Assembly (NCBI RefSeq): GCF_011074885.1
Contig: NC_054690.1
Span: 2,423,001-2,487,000, forward strand
Source: Brettanomyces bruxellensis
Lineage: Eukaryota; Ascomycota; Pichiomycetes; Pichiales; Pichiaceae
Length of the DNA: 64,000 nucleotides
Reading direction: 5' to 3'
Shown: positions 19,285-29,297 of the stretch, one piece after another
How positions within the stretch are numbered: position 1 is the stretch's first letter
Layout: each line of letters starts with the position of its first letter
The notes under the pieces: generated by a model
What the model saw: only the letters and a program-made list of their open reading frames with translations
Told to the model about the DNA's origin: nothing
The model's database searches: none
Position numbers and translations under genes: made by a program

Positions 19285-20487
19285 TTGAAAATGTGTTTCG
19301 ATTCGGGTGACAATTTTGTGACACGATTTAATGATACCTGTGATGTTTTTCAACTTAATCCTGGTTATCTCCATGATGTTAATTCATCCACTAATATCAC
19401 ATTTACGTTAACAAAAGCAGCGATCTATATCACAAATTGTTCCATCAACAGTGATATAACTGATAGCAGTTTGGATTCACTTTTGGTACACATTGGGAAG
19501 TTTTATCAAGAGCACATAGACGTGGTGTATGAGTCTGTTTTTCCAGAAGTGCTTGATCCATTCAGCCGATCGGTGGTTATGGTTAATTACGCTACTTGTG
19601 CAGTAGCTGTGAGTGGATGGATGCTGTTTGTTGCTCAGGCTTTATCAATAAGTAGGAAACCAATTATGTTGAGAATTACAACGCTTTTTCTTGCATCAGC
19701 GCATACATTTTTGCTTCAAAAATTTAGCAAGCTCATGAACAGACAGTTTAACGAGTGCTATCAAGATAATTATGAAATGATTAGACTAGTATCTGATTCT
19801 ATGGCGATTAGTGCGATATACTATTTAGGACAAATACTTGTTTGGGCGAATAGTGTTCATTGTACACGATGTATTGTGCAAAAACTTTGGCAGCCACTTC
19901 CAGATTCAACAAGAAGACATGACTGGAGGAATGTCCTCAAGTGGAGCTTGATTGGATACTATTTTGATGTTCTTTTGACCATGATTTCGGCTGGAATAAT
20001 GCACTTTTATGCAGTTCCCTTTGAAGACTTCCCTCTAACATACGGGCCAAACATTTTAGAGATAGTTACTACATGCATAGCATACCTTTACATCATATTC
20101 ATGTTTTCGCTATTCGTCATGACCAGGATCTCGTTTTCATTTCGTTTTCAAAGTATAGTTCTAATCATTCTAATATTTGCCGCGTTGTTCCTAGCGGTAA
20201 TCTTGAATATCATCTGGTTGGTCGGTTCCAAGCAAAACATGAAATGGCTAATCGGCGTCTATTTACTATTTCAATTGATTTCAACTGATTTAGTCTACGA
20301 ATTTCTTATTAATTGTCAGTTGTATGACACGGAGATTGAACGAAGAAGAATTGTGGGTCGGCGTATTTCCGTGAGGCCGTTGAATTTCTGGAAGCACAAG
20401 AAAAAAGATGCAGTCGAATTTACAACACGCAATAATTCTTGCAAACCTTTAGAACGTGATCATACTCGGGCTGTTATACCCGCATAG
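19285..20487 (+). CDS. PalH/Rim21-Dfg16-like seven-helix membrane protein (probable ambient-pH sensor family)
   Basis: The 400-residue protein has an extracytoplasmic N-terminal part (1-95) with several Cys and N-glycosylation sites (NSST, NITF, NCSI). About seven hydrophobic helices follow at roughly 97-118, 128-147, 170-190, 218-240, 255-278, 290-313 and 320-340, then a basic cytosolic tail. The layout, and the helix 3 end with ILVWANSVHCTRCIVQKLW, resemble PalH/Rim21/Dfg16, the plasma-membrane sensors of the Rim101/PacC pathway whose tails bind the arrestin Rim8/PalF. The tail here is short (about 60 residues) compared with Dfg16 or Rim21. The stop TAG at 20485-20487 is followed directly, in the same frame, by ATG and another open stretch, so truncation by a nonsense change or a missing tail is possible. 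Family call is tentative. Confidence 0.55.
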   Translation: MKMCFDSGDNFVTRFNDTCDVFQLNPGYLHDVNSSTNITFTLTKAAIYITNCSINSDITDSSLDSLLVHIGKFYQEHIDVVYESVFPEVLDPFSRSVVMVNYATCAVAVSGWMLFVAQALSISRKPIMLRITTLFLASAHTFLLQKFSKLMNRQFNECYQDNYEMIRLVSDSMAISAIYYLGQILVWANSVHCTRCIVQKLWQPLPDSTRRHDWRNVLKWSLIGYYFDVLLTMISAGIMHFYAVPFEDFPLTYGPNILEIVTTCIAYLYIIFMFSLFVMTRISFSFRFQSIVLIILIFAALFLAVILNIIWLVGSKQNMKWLIGVYLLFQLISTDLVYEFLINCQLYDTEIERRRIVGRRISVRPLNFWKHKKKDAVEFTTRNNSCKPLERDHTRAVIPA

Positions 20488-20780
20488 ATGTCACGTGAGG
20501 ACATATCATATCCGGATACGTTCCGTGACATTTGTCATTTGTGTCAGCTTGCTGAACAATTATAGACAGCAAATCTTTCTCCGTACTTTTGAGTTTTGAA
20601 TTGGAAAATATAATTCAAGAGAACGAGCACATTGACCTCCAGAACTTCCTAGTACACTGTGGGCTAGCTGCCAATAAATTTAATACCAGAAAAGGCAAGG
20701 GTCCAACAAAGAAAGCGAAAAAAAAGCGACTGGCACCAGGCTTTTATTTTAATACGAACAGCCAGCCCTATTCGCGCTGA
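20488..20780 (+). CDS. Small basic ORF of unknown function, broken by one frame shift; may be the detached tail of the PalH-like gene
   Basis: ATG at 20488 touches the preceding stop codon and opens MSREDISYPDTFRDICHLC up to TAG at 20563-20565. The -1 frame, open from about 20559 to the TGA at 20778-20780, continues smoothly: IIDSKSFSVLLSFELENIIQ, an LQNFLVHCGLAANKF helix, a Lys-rich patch and FYFNTNSQPYSR. Together this is about 97 residues with a coherent helical, then basic, composition. I do not recognise it. Two readings are possible: a small gene with zero spacing from its neighbour, or the C-terminal tail of the PalH-like protein separated by a nonsense codon and one missing base. Both parts share the frame of the upstream gene up to 20562. 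Confidence 0.4.
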
Positions 20781-22151
20781 ATTTAATGGCCGTTGGAACC
20801 TACCTATCATATGAATGCCGGACCGGACCATCTGGGTCGTCTTTTTTATTTATACATTATTCATTTTCTAATCTGCTGTTTGCTGGATATTCGCGTGGCT
20901 CTCGCCTACCTTTTTCCTTTTCTCAGCATTATGATTGCATTGCATCTTTTTATTTCAGAAATTACTGAACATTCGTTTTTCTTACGGGTGAATAAGAACG
21001 AACGTTAGCAAGTCCTAATTTACCACAGTTATATCCCTTTGCTGCTTTTCATTTTCACAGCAAGTTCGGTTTTATATCTTGCTGGAATTCTTTTTTCCGC
21101 TAACTTCCGAACTAATGCCGTCCCTACATTCTTTGCTATGATTTGAATATATTACTTAGTTTGGGCCGTCGCACTACTTTCAATTCTCATTTGTTAATTT
21201 GTTGGTATATTTTCTAGCGTTTGCTGCGGTTCTCAGCACTAGAGCCTTATTTATTCCTTTATAAGACACCTCTGGACTAGATGTTGTAATAAATTTGTTG
21301 CTACTGGATTAAATAATCCACCAACCACATGATTTATTTGATCTAACAGATCCAAGATTTTTTTTCTGTTTGCTTTCTTAAATTTCCTTGTGGCTTTAAA
21401 AATTTCTGACCCAAATTTAATTTTATTTCTGTTCTTGATTTTTTCGTCCCACCACCCCCTTTCATGCAGACCACCTCCACTTATGCTGGTTGATGCATCT
21501 TCCCGCTATTTTTGTCTCCTGATACTCTCGGTCATTCAATGCAGCATTTTATTGTATTATTTGGTTTCTTTCCTATTCGCGATATTAATTTTTTACTCAG
21601 TCCGTTCCCGACACTTAGGTATCTCGAATTTAAAAGAAAGTTACAAATTCGAAAAAAAAAAATTAAAATAAAACTAAAAAGCATTTTTGTTTGTTTTGTC
21701 TCTCCTTTAAATCTGCCTATCCCTTTTTCCAACTTAAAATTCTTCCCCATTGCTTTTCAGAACGGTAGATCAATCATTTCCTTGTAAATGCTATTTCCAT
21801 AAGCAATTTATCTTTAAAGCCAATCGAAACTTTTGTTATCTCAGTTTACACCAGCTGGCTTGCTTTGCCTTGCTTAGATTTCCTGCTGACCACATTCCCC
21901 TTTTTGATCTCATTAATAGGCAAGTGAAGTTTAAGTCATACTCTATATTTATTATAGCCAGGATTCAAACTATTCAACTTAAAAGCAACTTTTTTTGATT
22001 TGCATAATATTGTTACAGGCATTTGCTCTCTTTTCTAACTTATTGCATTTATTTTATTTGTCTGTTTGTTTCATTCACTCTTGACCATCGAGATTTTGAT
22101 GTGCTTATGAACTAGTCGGCGCGGTTTATCATTTGGATTAACTTAATATAC
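20781..22151. promoter_or_regulatory. Long T-rich leader/upstream region of the Gln-rich ORF
   Basis: This 1.37-kb spacer is strongly pyrimidine-biased on the plus strand, with many T and CT runs. Plus-strand short frames (for example 21390-21671 and 21512-21787) are Phe/Leu/Ser-rich products of that bias. In yeasts, such long pyrimidine-rich stretches are typical of long 5' leaders of regulatory genes. I saw no intron signals (no TACTAAC). Confidence 0.45.
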
Positions 22152-23345
22152 ATGTGCGTTTCCCCAAATAGACAGTCACAAAGTTCTTATACAGGACTCC
22201 CGCCTTCTCAGATTATATATCAGGGTAAAACACAGAATATCGAACATCAAATGCATCAGCAACGGATACAGCGACAAATGCAACAACTTTATTTGGATAC
22301 GCAATTTAAAGTGGATCCACAGAAATCATCATTGCAAACGCAACAAGGAGCTAATACATATTTTGTCAGTAACCAAAAGTTAAATGATCCTGCTGCCGAT
22401 ATCTTTGGCAATATGGTATCTGACCCTGCCCTACATGCCTGGTATCCAATAGTGAAATCTCCAAAATATGCATGCTCCCCACAATCGATTTTGCCGGCTG
22501 TGACCAATCAACTTTCAAGTACAGTTAGACGGACAGACAGGCATAGAAGGTCCGTTGTTGATCCGAACTCATCTCTACAGACTAGCACGGGAACTACTCC
22601 TACTCTGAAATCGAATACTATGGCCTATACTAGAGCCACAAGCACAACTGATGGTAACATAGATGTTCAGCAGATTCCAATGAATAGCCCTTACATGGCT
22701 GTAATTTATCCTCCAGGCAGATGCATCAATAACGCTTTAGGTTCAATGTCTAGCCCAGGTCCAGCATTTACTGCCGCTCCTACATACCAACCCGCAAAGA
22801 CAGAGTATCTATTAAATCCGCAGACGTTAAATCCTTCAAATTTGAGATTAGATGGTACCAATCGAGTCGACTATAAGTACTTGGTACCTCCTGCAGAAAA
22901 TGTTACTTCTGGAAAAACGATATCTCGTAAAAGAGCTAACCAGCAAACACATTTTTGCTATTCGCAGCTGCCACAGAAGCGAGTGCATTTATGTCATCCA
23001 CTTACAAACCGTGTTAGCCCATCAAGGCTTAAGCAGTTGCATCAAAGGCATCAATATCAGATTCGAGTGCCACAATTGCAGCAACAGATCCAACAGCAGC
23101 ATTGTAGAATGCAACCGATACAATCTGTTAGGTATCTCAGTTCTAGGAATCGTGAATCTTTGTTTCCTTCATCCCTCTCTTCTCAATCGGGCTTGAGTAT
23201 TTCGCCTCTCTCTCCAAGTTACGTCAAGCAGGTTAGGTCTTACGTTGATGACTTGGAGTTCAAAGAAAATCGGGAGGAAAGAGACATGCTTCGTAAAGAA
23301 ATTGTCGATCTACACTACAGGCAATTTGTTGATCCCAAAAAGTGA
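22152..23345 (+). CDS. Gln-rich protein of unknown function, 397 residues
   Basis: I do not recognise this protein. It is rich in Gln, Ser, Pro and Asn, with His/Gln clusters near the N-terminus (residues 30-50, MHQQRIQRQMQQLY) and again near 298-318 (HQRHQYQIRVPQLQQQIQQQ). There are a basic KTISRKRANQQ patch near 255 and a charged C-terminal helix (VDDLEFKENREERDMLRKEIVDLHYR) that may form a short coiled coil. No DNA-binding domain is visible. Composition and the very long T-rich upstream region point to a transcriptional or post-transcriptional regulator, but this is inference. The start is the first ATG; no in-frame upstream extension is available. Confidence 0.55.
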   Translation: MCVSPNRQSQSSYTGLPPSQIIYQGKTQNIEHQMHQQRIQRQMQQLYLDTQFKVDPQKSSLQTQQGANTYFVSNQKLNDPAADIFGNMVSDPALHAWYPIVKSPKYACSPQSILPAVTNQLSSTVRRTDRHRRSVVDPNSSLQTSTGTTPTLKSNTMAYTRATSTTDGNIDVQQIPMNSPYMAVIYPPGRCINNALGSMSSPGPAFTAAPTYQPAKTEYLLNPQTLNPSNLRLDGTNRVDYKYLVPPAENVTSGKTISRKRANQQTHFCYSQLPQKRVHLCHPLTNRVSPSRLKQLHQRHQYQIRVPQLQQQIQQQHCRMQPIQSVRYLSSRNRESLFPSSLSSQSGLSISPLSPSYVKQVRSYVDDLEFKENREERDMLRKEIVDLHYRQFVDPKK

Positions 23346-24849
23346 ATAAACGCTGGAAAATGATAGTCACACCATATAAATCATGCATATGGGCCACCTA
23401 AAATCTCCGGCATAAGTATGACTTTGCTGCTTTTCGTCATGAATATTCTTTCTGTGTTCAATCTTTTCTAATGCACAATCTCCTTGGACAGTCTGACTCC
23501 TTTTATCCCTATTATTCCTTTTCTTCTTTTCTTTATATTGCTTTGATGATTTACTAGACACTCCTCTGATACTAAACATACATATATACAGGTAGATTTA
23601 TACATCTATCATTTACGAATTATAGGTCTTTTCGCATTTTTAATAAAATATCACTTTTTCTGGAAACTATCAGTCTCATTAAATCAGTTTTTTTTTTGTG
23701 ATTATTCATGTATGTCTGAATACAGACAAGTCATACAGTGTGAATAAAAGTGGATCATCACGCTAGTTTCCAAAAGAAGTAATATTTTCAATTCTTTTTC
23801 GGTGGAATCTCTTCTGAGAAACACAAGGTAAAAGAATTATAGCGATCTTACAGTAAGAGGTGAAGAGATGTGAAAAAATGCGATCCGTACTGTTTATCTT
23901 TCAATCAGTTATCTGCGACCTATCATCAATTTGGCTTTTACCAGGCACCCATTCTTATGTACACAAAGGCACCCTCGCTCACCTAAGAGCAGATAAAAGT
24001 TACTATTATGTCCGCCCGGTCGAGTAAAATATATCATCAGTAGAAAGAACAATACTCACGATCCTCTCGCATCACTCAGAATACCCATTTAAACTTAAAA
24101 AAGCAAGCGCTCTCGCCTTTAAGCATAATATGAGCAGGTTAGAAAGAATAGAGTTATGTAAACTAATAGCCTGTTAGTAAAATTCATAATCATCAGTAAA
24201 ATAACAAAGTACCTCCCCTTCAAAGTTACTAGTTGTCCTGAGCTCATATTTAACGAGTACAAACAAAGTTGTCATCAAATTAAAAATCAGTCGGAACAAT
24301 TGGAAAATAATGTGTCTGTAATCATTGCGGTCAACTGGAAAATATGAAAAAAGGGTACATGTGTATCAGTTCAATTTACATACTTATGCAAAAATCATGA
24401 CTTAAGTATAATGAGCTCTGGTCAGGTTGTTGTCTATGTTGTAAGAAATAGGCAGACCTATAGTAACGAGAAAACAAACAAACGTTAAGCAATTTGACTT
24501 TAGAAGAAAATTTTTTGGAAATTTTTTTGGCGTTTTGGATGTAATTTTTTTGTTCGTCGAAAAATGAACTACGAGCTACAAGGGTATATGCGCTGAGGGT
24601 TTTTCTAATTGGGAAGCCCGAAATAGATATCCGAAAAGTAGGGATTATTGACATAGCGAAATCTTCAGATTATCCTTTTTGTGAAAAGCATATTACGTGG
24701 GAATTGGTTGTAAGAGTGAATCTAAATTCATGATTTGTGAACTACCTTTTGATATTTTCTATTTAGTTGGATTATGTACATTGTATTTTCATGGCACCTT
24801 GAAAACCAAAAATTCCACCAAATGTTACCTTTTCTTATTAGATCATTCC
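23346..24849. other. 1.5-kb intergenic stretch, no supported gene
   Basis: It lies between the stop of the Gln-rich ORF and the stop of TAN1 (convergent genes), so no promoter is needed here, yet it is long. Short frames (23367-23579 and 24376-24654, minus strand) have no recognisable motif. An unannotated RNA gene or long 3' UTR is possible. Confidence 0.35.
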
Positions 24850-25680
24850 TTATTCCTTTTCAGTGCTTACTGTAATTTTAGTGTCTTCCGAATTATGTTT
24901 ATTCTTTCTGTTTTCCTGTATACCTGTAGCCTTTTCATATATCTGCTGAAGATTGAATTTCGACAATTCCTCGAATATCTTATAATCTGTCACGCTCATT
25001 CCAATATTATTCTTAAAGCAGTATACATGGATCATAATATCCGCATTCTTATAATGTAGTTCGCATCCGGGAAGAATATTTGCTATCTCTTTCATAAAAT
25101 CATCCCTTTCAATCACCGAAAAGTCCCTTCGAGTCATATTAACCGAGTATGTCATGCCCGGCCGTATATATGGAGTTAAATTCAATTTTGCCATCTTTAT
25201 AAATTCTTCCATGTTGGCATTGCAAGAACGATCTATTGGTGTTAGTCGTTGCACGAATTTGGTGTTCTTTATCCTAGAATTTCTAAGCGATTCACAGAAT
25301 TTAACAACGAAATCTGACGGCACAACAGGCTTCCGCATATGAAAGAACAAAAGAGAGTCTGCATTGATTGGAATTTCCAAAGCAAGCTTCCTCTTATTAT
25401 CCCCCTTGGCTTCTTTCTTCAATGATGCTAACTCCTTTTCTATTTCATCTTCAACTTCTAACTTACCTTCTGATTTATCAGCATCTGCGACATTAGACTC
25501 AAAATTCGGATAGAGTTGTTCTAATTTATCAAAAAGTACTGCCTTAAACTCCTTGGCCGCCTTCATCTCTCTTCCACGACTGCATGAGACAAATATTCCA
25601 TACTGGCCAGGCTCTATCAAAGAGCCGGATCTTTGTCTTTTGGACCGAGCTTTTCCACCCGTCCATTTTCTCTTTCCCAT
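24850..25680 (-). CDS. TAN1: tRNA acetylation factor Tan1 (THUMP domain)
   Basis: The 276-residue protein (yeast 289) starts with a basic segment (MGKRKWTGGKARSKRQR), then GQYGIFVSCSRGREMKAAKEF, the conserved N-terminal fold of Tan1/THUMPD1. A Lys/Glu-rich insertion precedes the THUMP domain at about 125-245, with RLTPIDRSCNANMEEFIKMA and the strand motifs YSVNMTRRDFSVI, LHYKNADIMIHVYCFKNNIGMSV. Tan1 works with the acetyltransferase Kre33/Nat10 to form N4-acetylcytidine at position 12 of tRNA-Ser and tRNA-Leu. All expected blocks are present. It lies downstream of ECT1 on the same strand, with a 350-bp promoter region. Confidence 0.92.
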   Translation of the reverse strand: MGKRKWTGGKARSKRQRSGSLIEPGQYGIFVSCSRGREMKAAKEFKAVLFDKLEQLYPNFESNVADADKSEGKLEVEDEIEKELASLKKEAKGDNKRKLALEIPINADSLLFFHMRKPVVPSDFVVKFCESLRNSRIKNTKFVQRLTPIDRSCNANMEEFIKMAKLNLTPYIRPGMTYSVNMTRRDFSVIERDDFMKEIANILPGCELHYKNADIMIHVYCFKNNIGMSVTDYKIFEELSKFNLQQIYEKATGIQENRKNKHNSEDTKITVSTEKE

Positions 25681-26030
25681 ATTTATTTTATCCTTTTCTT
25701 AATTGGACTTTAAAGAAACCTACGACGTTCTTCGAAAAGGAGAGAGTTGAAAAATGAAGTACTGGTGGTTCCAAGAAGGTAGAAAAGTTCTGGGGAAAAA
25801 AATTTAGTAATAAAAAATAGAACCGAAGACATGATGAACAGCGATGTTTTTTCTTTCCTTAATATAATCCCGTCAATAATACCGCAGGTTCATCAAAGCA
25901 CATAATTCGAGTCCTATTCGGCAGAATACATACTTTATTATATTTATTAGTGTTCTTTTGTTGTTATTATTACCATTACATTCATCGTATCTACGGAAAT
26001 TAACACAGGTTGCCGTACTTCTCTCTCCAC
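25681..26030. promoter_or_regulatory. TAN1 upstream region
   Basis: This 350-bp spacer lies between the ECT1 stop and the TAN1 start, both on the minus strand. It is A/T-rich with homopolymer runs. No specific site is supported. Confidence 0.35.
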
Positions 26031-27212
26031 TCAGGTACGGCTTAAATTCTGCTCGATTTTTTCCATTTCCCTTTCTTTCTCACCTTTCCATCCCTTTCTT
26101 TTCTGTCTCTCCTCATACAACTTCCTGTTATTAAGAACTCTCTCAACAATATCCTCGGTGGTTAAATTGTCGTATTTGTGTCGTCCCAGTTGCTCGTAGA
26201 GACCCAGTGATTTAACCTCGGCATATGGATCATCCTTTTCTCGCGTTGGACCGTGAAACACCTTGCTGACTTTCATTGGAAGCAGGCGCAAATATTTAGC
26301 TGTTGGTTTGTAAGGGGCCGATATCACAATCCCATCGATATACTTGCTCTGCAAAACGCATAGTGAACGTTCGAATAAATTCATTACTGGATAGTTCAGC
26401 CCTTTATGGGCATTCACACTGCTATCATCTTGAACACCGACAATTACTAATGCATTGTTTTCGTCCGCTATACTTCTTAGAGTCTTTAGAGCAACGATAT
26501 GACCCGGCGAAAACAAATCGAAGCCTCCATCTATGTAATATATTTGCCTCGTTGGTAGCCAGTTGCTTCTATCGGGCTTCACAATTTCGTGTAATTGGTC
26601 ATTCTCAGTGGTATATAAGAATACAGCCACACCCGGGTTCATACCGTCTTCGCAGGTTGCATACGCTTTATATCTCGATATAGCATCCGGTCGGAGCATA
26701 GGATTGGAAATAGGCTGACCTTTAAAGAATCTATTATAATCATCAGCCGTCACCTTAGGCAGAAAGTGATCTTTCGAGTACAAAAGCATCCTGCCAACAA
26801 GATCCGTAGTCGAAATATTGGGTGTCCGTCTCACGACGATAAAACGACCCATGTCTTTAACTGCTTTGTAACAATCTTCACCGTTGGCATCCGTTGTGAT
26901 ATCGTCGCCATGAACAACGTACTTACATCTGTATTTATCCAAGACCTTTGGATCCGTCACATAAGGAGCTCCTGGGATTGCTCTAGTACACCAACGACAT
27001 CCTTTCACGGCTTCTAATCTTTCCTCAAGAGTCATCACAGGAGGACCCTTATTCTTCAAAATAGCATCATCCGAATGAACACCAACATAAAGTTCGTTTC
27101 CATGCTGCCTTGCTTGCAACATCGCACCGGAATGACCATGATGAGCAAAGTCGAAACATCCATCAATCCAAATTCTTCCCTCAAGGAGTGTGACTTTGTT
27201 GTTTTCTAACAT
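26031..27212 (-). CDS. ECT1: Ethanolamine-phosphate cytidylyltransferase Ect1
   Basis: The 393-residue protein has the tandem cytidylyltransferase domains of the Ect1/PCYT2 family. Domain 1 has IWIDGCFDFAHHGHSGA with the HxGH motif at 24-27, and RTPNISTTD (129-137), the nucleotide-binding signature. Domain 2 has YYIDGGFDLFSPGHIVAL with the second xPGH at 235-238. It makes CDP-ethanolamine from CTP and phosphoethanolamine in the Kennedy pathway to phosphatidylethanolamine. The protein is longer than S. cerevisiae Ect1 (323) and closer to other fungal and animal enzymes; the extra length is a charged C-terminal tail. Domain 2 retains the histidine but lacks a clear RTxGISTT copy, as in the family. 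It is divergent from the aldo-keto reductase gene. Confidence 0.93.
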   Translation of the reverse strand: MLENNKVTLLEGRIWIDGCFDFAHHGHSGAMLQARQHGNELYVGVHSDDAILKNKGPPVMTLEERLEAVKGCRWCTRAIPGAPYVTDPKVLDKYRCKYVVHGDDITTDANGEDCYKAVKDMGRFIVVRRTPNISTTDLVGRMLLYSKDHFLPKVTADDYNRFFKGQPISNPMLRPDAISRYKAYATCEDGMNPGVAVFLYTTENDQLHEIVKPDRSNWLPTRQIYYIDGGFDLFSPGHIVALKTLRSIADENNALVIVGVQDDSSVNAHKGLNYPVMNLFERSLCVLQSKYIDGIVISAPYKPTAKYLRLLPMKVSKVFHGPTREKDDPYAEVKSLGLYEQLGRHKYDNLTTEDIVERVLNNRKLYEERQKRKGWKGEKEREMEKIEQNLSRT

Positions 27213-28135
27213 GCCGAAGACGGGTGAATATGATTTTCAAGCCAATTCGGCAAAGCTTAAGCCCTTGCTCTGTCCAGTCAGTCACAAAATGTGCAATGTT
27301 CAATTAATATTAATCTTAATGGTAAAGATTTTTTGTCAGTATACGCTGAAAATCTCCCCCTCGCCATGTCTTTTTTCGTTCCCCTTCAATCTTTTTTTTA
27401 AAAAAAATCGCACCTTTTTTTCCTCCTTCGACGCTGCTTAAGTTACCTTCGGACTGCTGCAGTTAAATAACTTCATTTCTAACTTTTTAATAACACCTTT
27501 CAAGTTATCACATCAAAAAAGAGCACATTTAGAAAATGTATATATGCTTTAGATCAAAATCCTTCTGATAATTAAGCACACACAAAAGCCCTCTCGCTTT
27601 GTACAGAAGACATAAAAAGGAAAAGCTCTAGGTAGTCCTATAAAAACTACCTAATTCAGTAAATCTCAAACTTACGCACTTTCGCACTCGGCATTCTAAA
27701 AAGTACAGATTGTGTGAATCATTTCATTTTCCCGATACTAAAAATTGCAATAAATTTCACGCCTGTTGCCGTGTATTTTTACATTTAACCGTAAACATTA
27801 ATACTTTTACTAGCCATTATTGTACCTCGAATTAGTTATGTAGAATTTTCTAATGTACAGCCCCAGATTTTCTCTTCAGTTAACTCAACTCGACTTTTAT
27901 CCAAATCTGGCTTATCAGAAGATCCAAAAAGTATATATATAGCTTTTGAAAAAACCGTTATTTTTTTTTTGTCCGTTATTTCTCAACTCTTTTCCACTAT
28001 ATAAAATGAAAACATTTTGTACATCTCCCCTACAATATAGAATTGTTTCCACTGTCTGTTTTTCCCTCTCATAAACAATCAAGTGTAATTCGGTTCTTAT
28101 TTCGCATACCCATTTCTATTTACCTTTTTGTGAAA
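27213..28135. promoter_or_regulatory. Divergent promoter, ECT1 / aldo-keto reductase
   Basis: This 923-bp spacer contains a perfect 8-bp inverted repeat (27629-27636 with 27646-27653) whose 9-nt loop holds a TATAAAA sequence, 483-507 bp upstream of the reductase ATG. A GTATATATATAG stretch near 27930-27941 is a more conventional TATA box for the reductase. No ORF in the spacer is convincing. Confidence 0.45.
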
Positions 28136-29092
28136 ATGATCAATTTCCCACAGTTTTTCACCCTTCCTTCCGGAGATAAAATTCCAGTTATCGGATTTGG
28201 TTCAGGCACTAAATGGCAGCTTAAAAAGAAGAGTGAAAATGGCGGTGCGGAGAATTCTAAAGATGTTATTGATCAGGATCTTGTCAATATGCTCAAACTG
28301 GCAGTGAAGCATGGATTTGTTCATTTAGATACAGCTGAATGCTATACTACCAGGCGTGATGTTGGTGAAGCGTTAAAGCAAATAAATCTTCCCAGAGATG
28401 AGCTATGGATTACAGACAAATATCACTGTACTGGAAAAGACGGTATGGGAAATTCGAGAGGTCCATATGGCTCATTAAAGGAAGGTTTAAAACTTATGGG
28501 AATCGATTATGTTGATCTTTTTCTTGTTCATACATGTTATTTTAACGAGGCCTATCCCATAGAGAAGATCTGGCCGGAAATGGAAAGATTGAAGGATGAG
28601 GGGCTTGCACATCATATAGGTGTGTCTAATTTTGATGTTACAACATTGAGAAAGGTGCTAAAGCTGGCCAGGCACAAGCCAGAGGTTTGTCAGATTGAAT
28701 TTCATCCTTACCTACAAAACCAGTCAACTGGGATTATTAATTTCTTGAAGAGCAACAATATTTTGGTGGAGGCTTATGCGCCACTTGCTCCGCTATCCAG
28801 AGCAAAGGATGGCCCTTTAAATGAAGTGCTTGAAAAGCTTTCCGAAAAGTATGGAAGATCAACAACACAGATATTGCTTAAATGGGTTCACCAACAAGGA
28901 ATTGTCACGCTGACAACCACATCTAAGGAGAGTCGTATGGATGATATCCTCGATGTTTTTGACTTTACCCTAAGTCCGGAGGATGCGAAACTTATTTCAG
29001 ATACAGGTAATTCGTATTTCTTCAGGGCCTTCAATATTCCGCCCCTTCCAACTTATGACGAAGAATTGAAGAAGGAAAGAAACTTGTGTTGA
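28136..29092 (+). CDS. NADPH-dependent aldo-keto reductase (YDL124W type)
   Basis: I place the start at ATG 28136 (318 residues, MINFPQFFTLPSGDKIPVIG), since it aligns with the family start; the in-frame ATG at 28043 adds an unlikely hydrophobic leader. The catalytic tetrad is visible: Asp and Tyr in HLDTAECY, Lys in ITDKYH, and His in LFLVHTC. HHIGVSNFDVTTL and VCQIEFHPYLQNQSTGI are AKR signature regions. The opening QFFTLPSGDKIPVIGFGSGTKW closely resembles yeast YDL124W, an alpha-keto amide/ester reductase of the AKR3 group. Such enzymes reduce aldehydes and ketones with NADPH in the cytosol. The natural substrate is not predictable. It converges on RCK2 with about 200 bp between stops. Confidence 0.87.
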   Translation: MINFPQFFTLPSGDKIPVIGFGSGTKWQLKKKSENGGAENSKDVIDQDLVNMLKLAVKHGFVHLDTAECYTTRRDVGEALKQINLPRDELWITDKYHCTGKDGMGNSRGPYGSLKEGLKLMGIDYVDLFLVHTCYFNEAYPIEKIWPEMERLKDEGLAHHIGVSNFDVTTLRKVLKLARHKPEVCQIEFHPYLQNQSTGIINFLKSNNILVEAYAPLAPLSRAKDGPLNEVLEKLSEKYGRSTTQILLKWVHQQGIVTLTTTSKESRMDDILDVFDFTLSPEDAKLISDTGNSYFFRAFNIPPLPTYDEELKKERNLC

Positions 29093-29297
29093 TGCATACG
29101 TAATAGAACTATTGCCAAATGGTATAAATAGTTGCGATGTATTTATATGTGTATATTGTACTCAAAGCAAAGTGTATGATAAAGTGAACGTAAAAGCTCC
29201 CGTTAAGATGCGCGCTAGTAAAAAAATGCTTTAAAGAAAAAATGTTTTTAATTTTGAATGTTCATGAATAAAAGAAAACGCAATCTAAATTAAATCA

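Noticed and set aside
24376..24654. 92-codon minus-strand frame
   Set aside because: It lies in a spacer between convergent genes and has no motif; the Phe/Lys-rich middle comes from A/T homopolymers.
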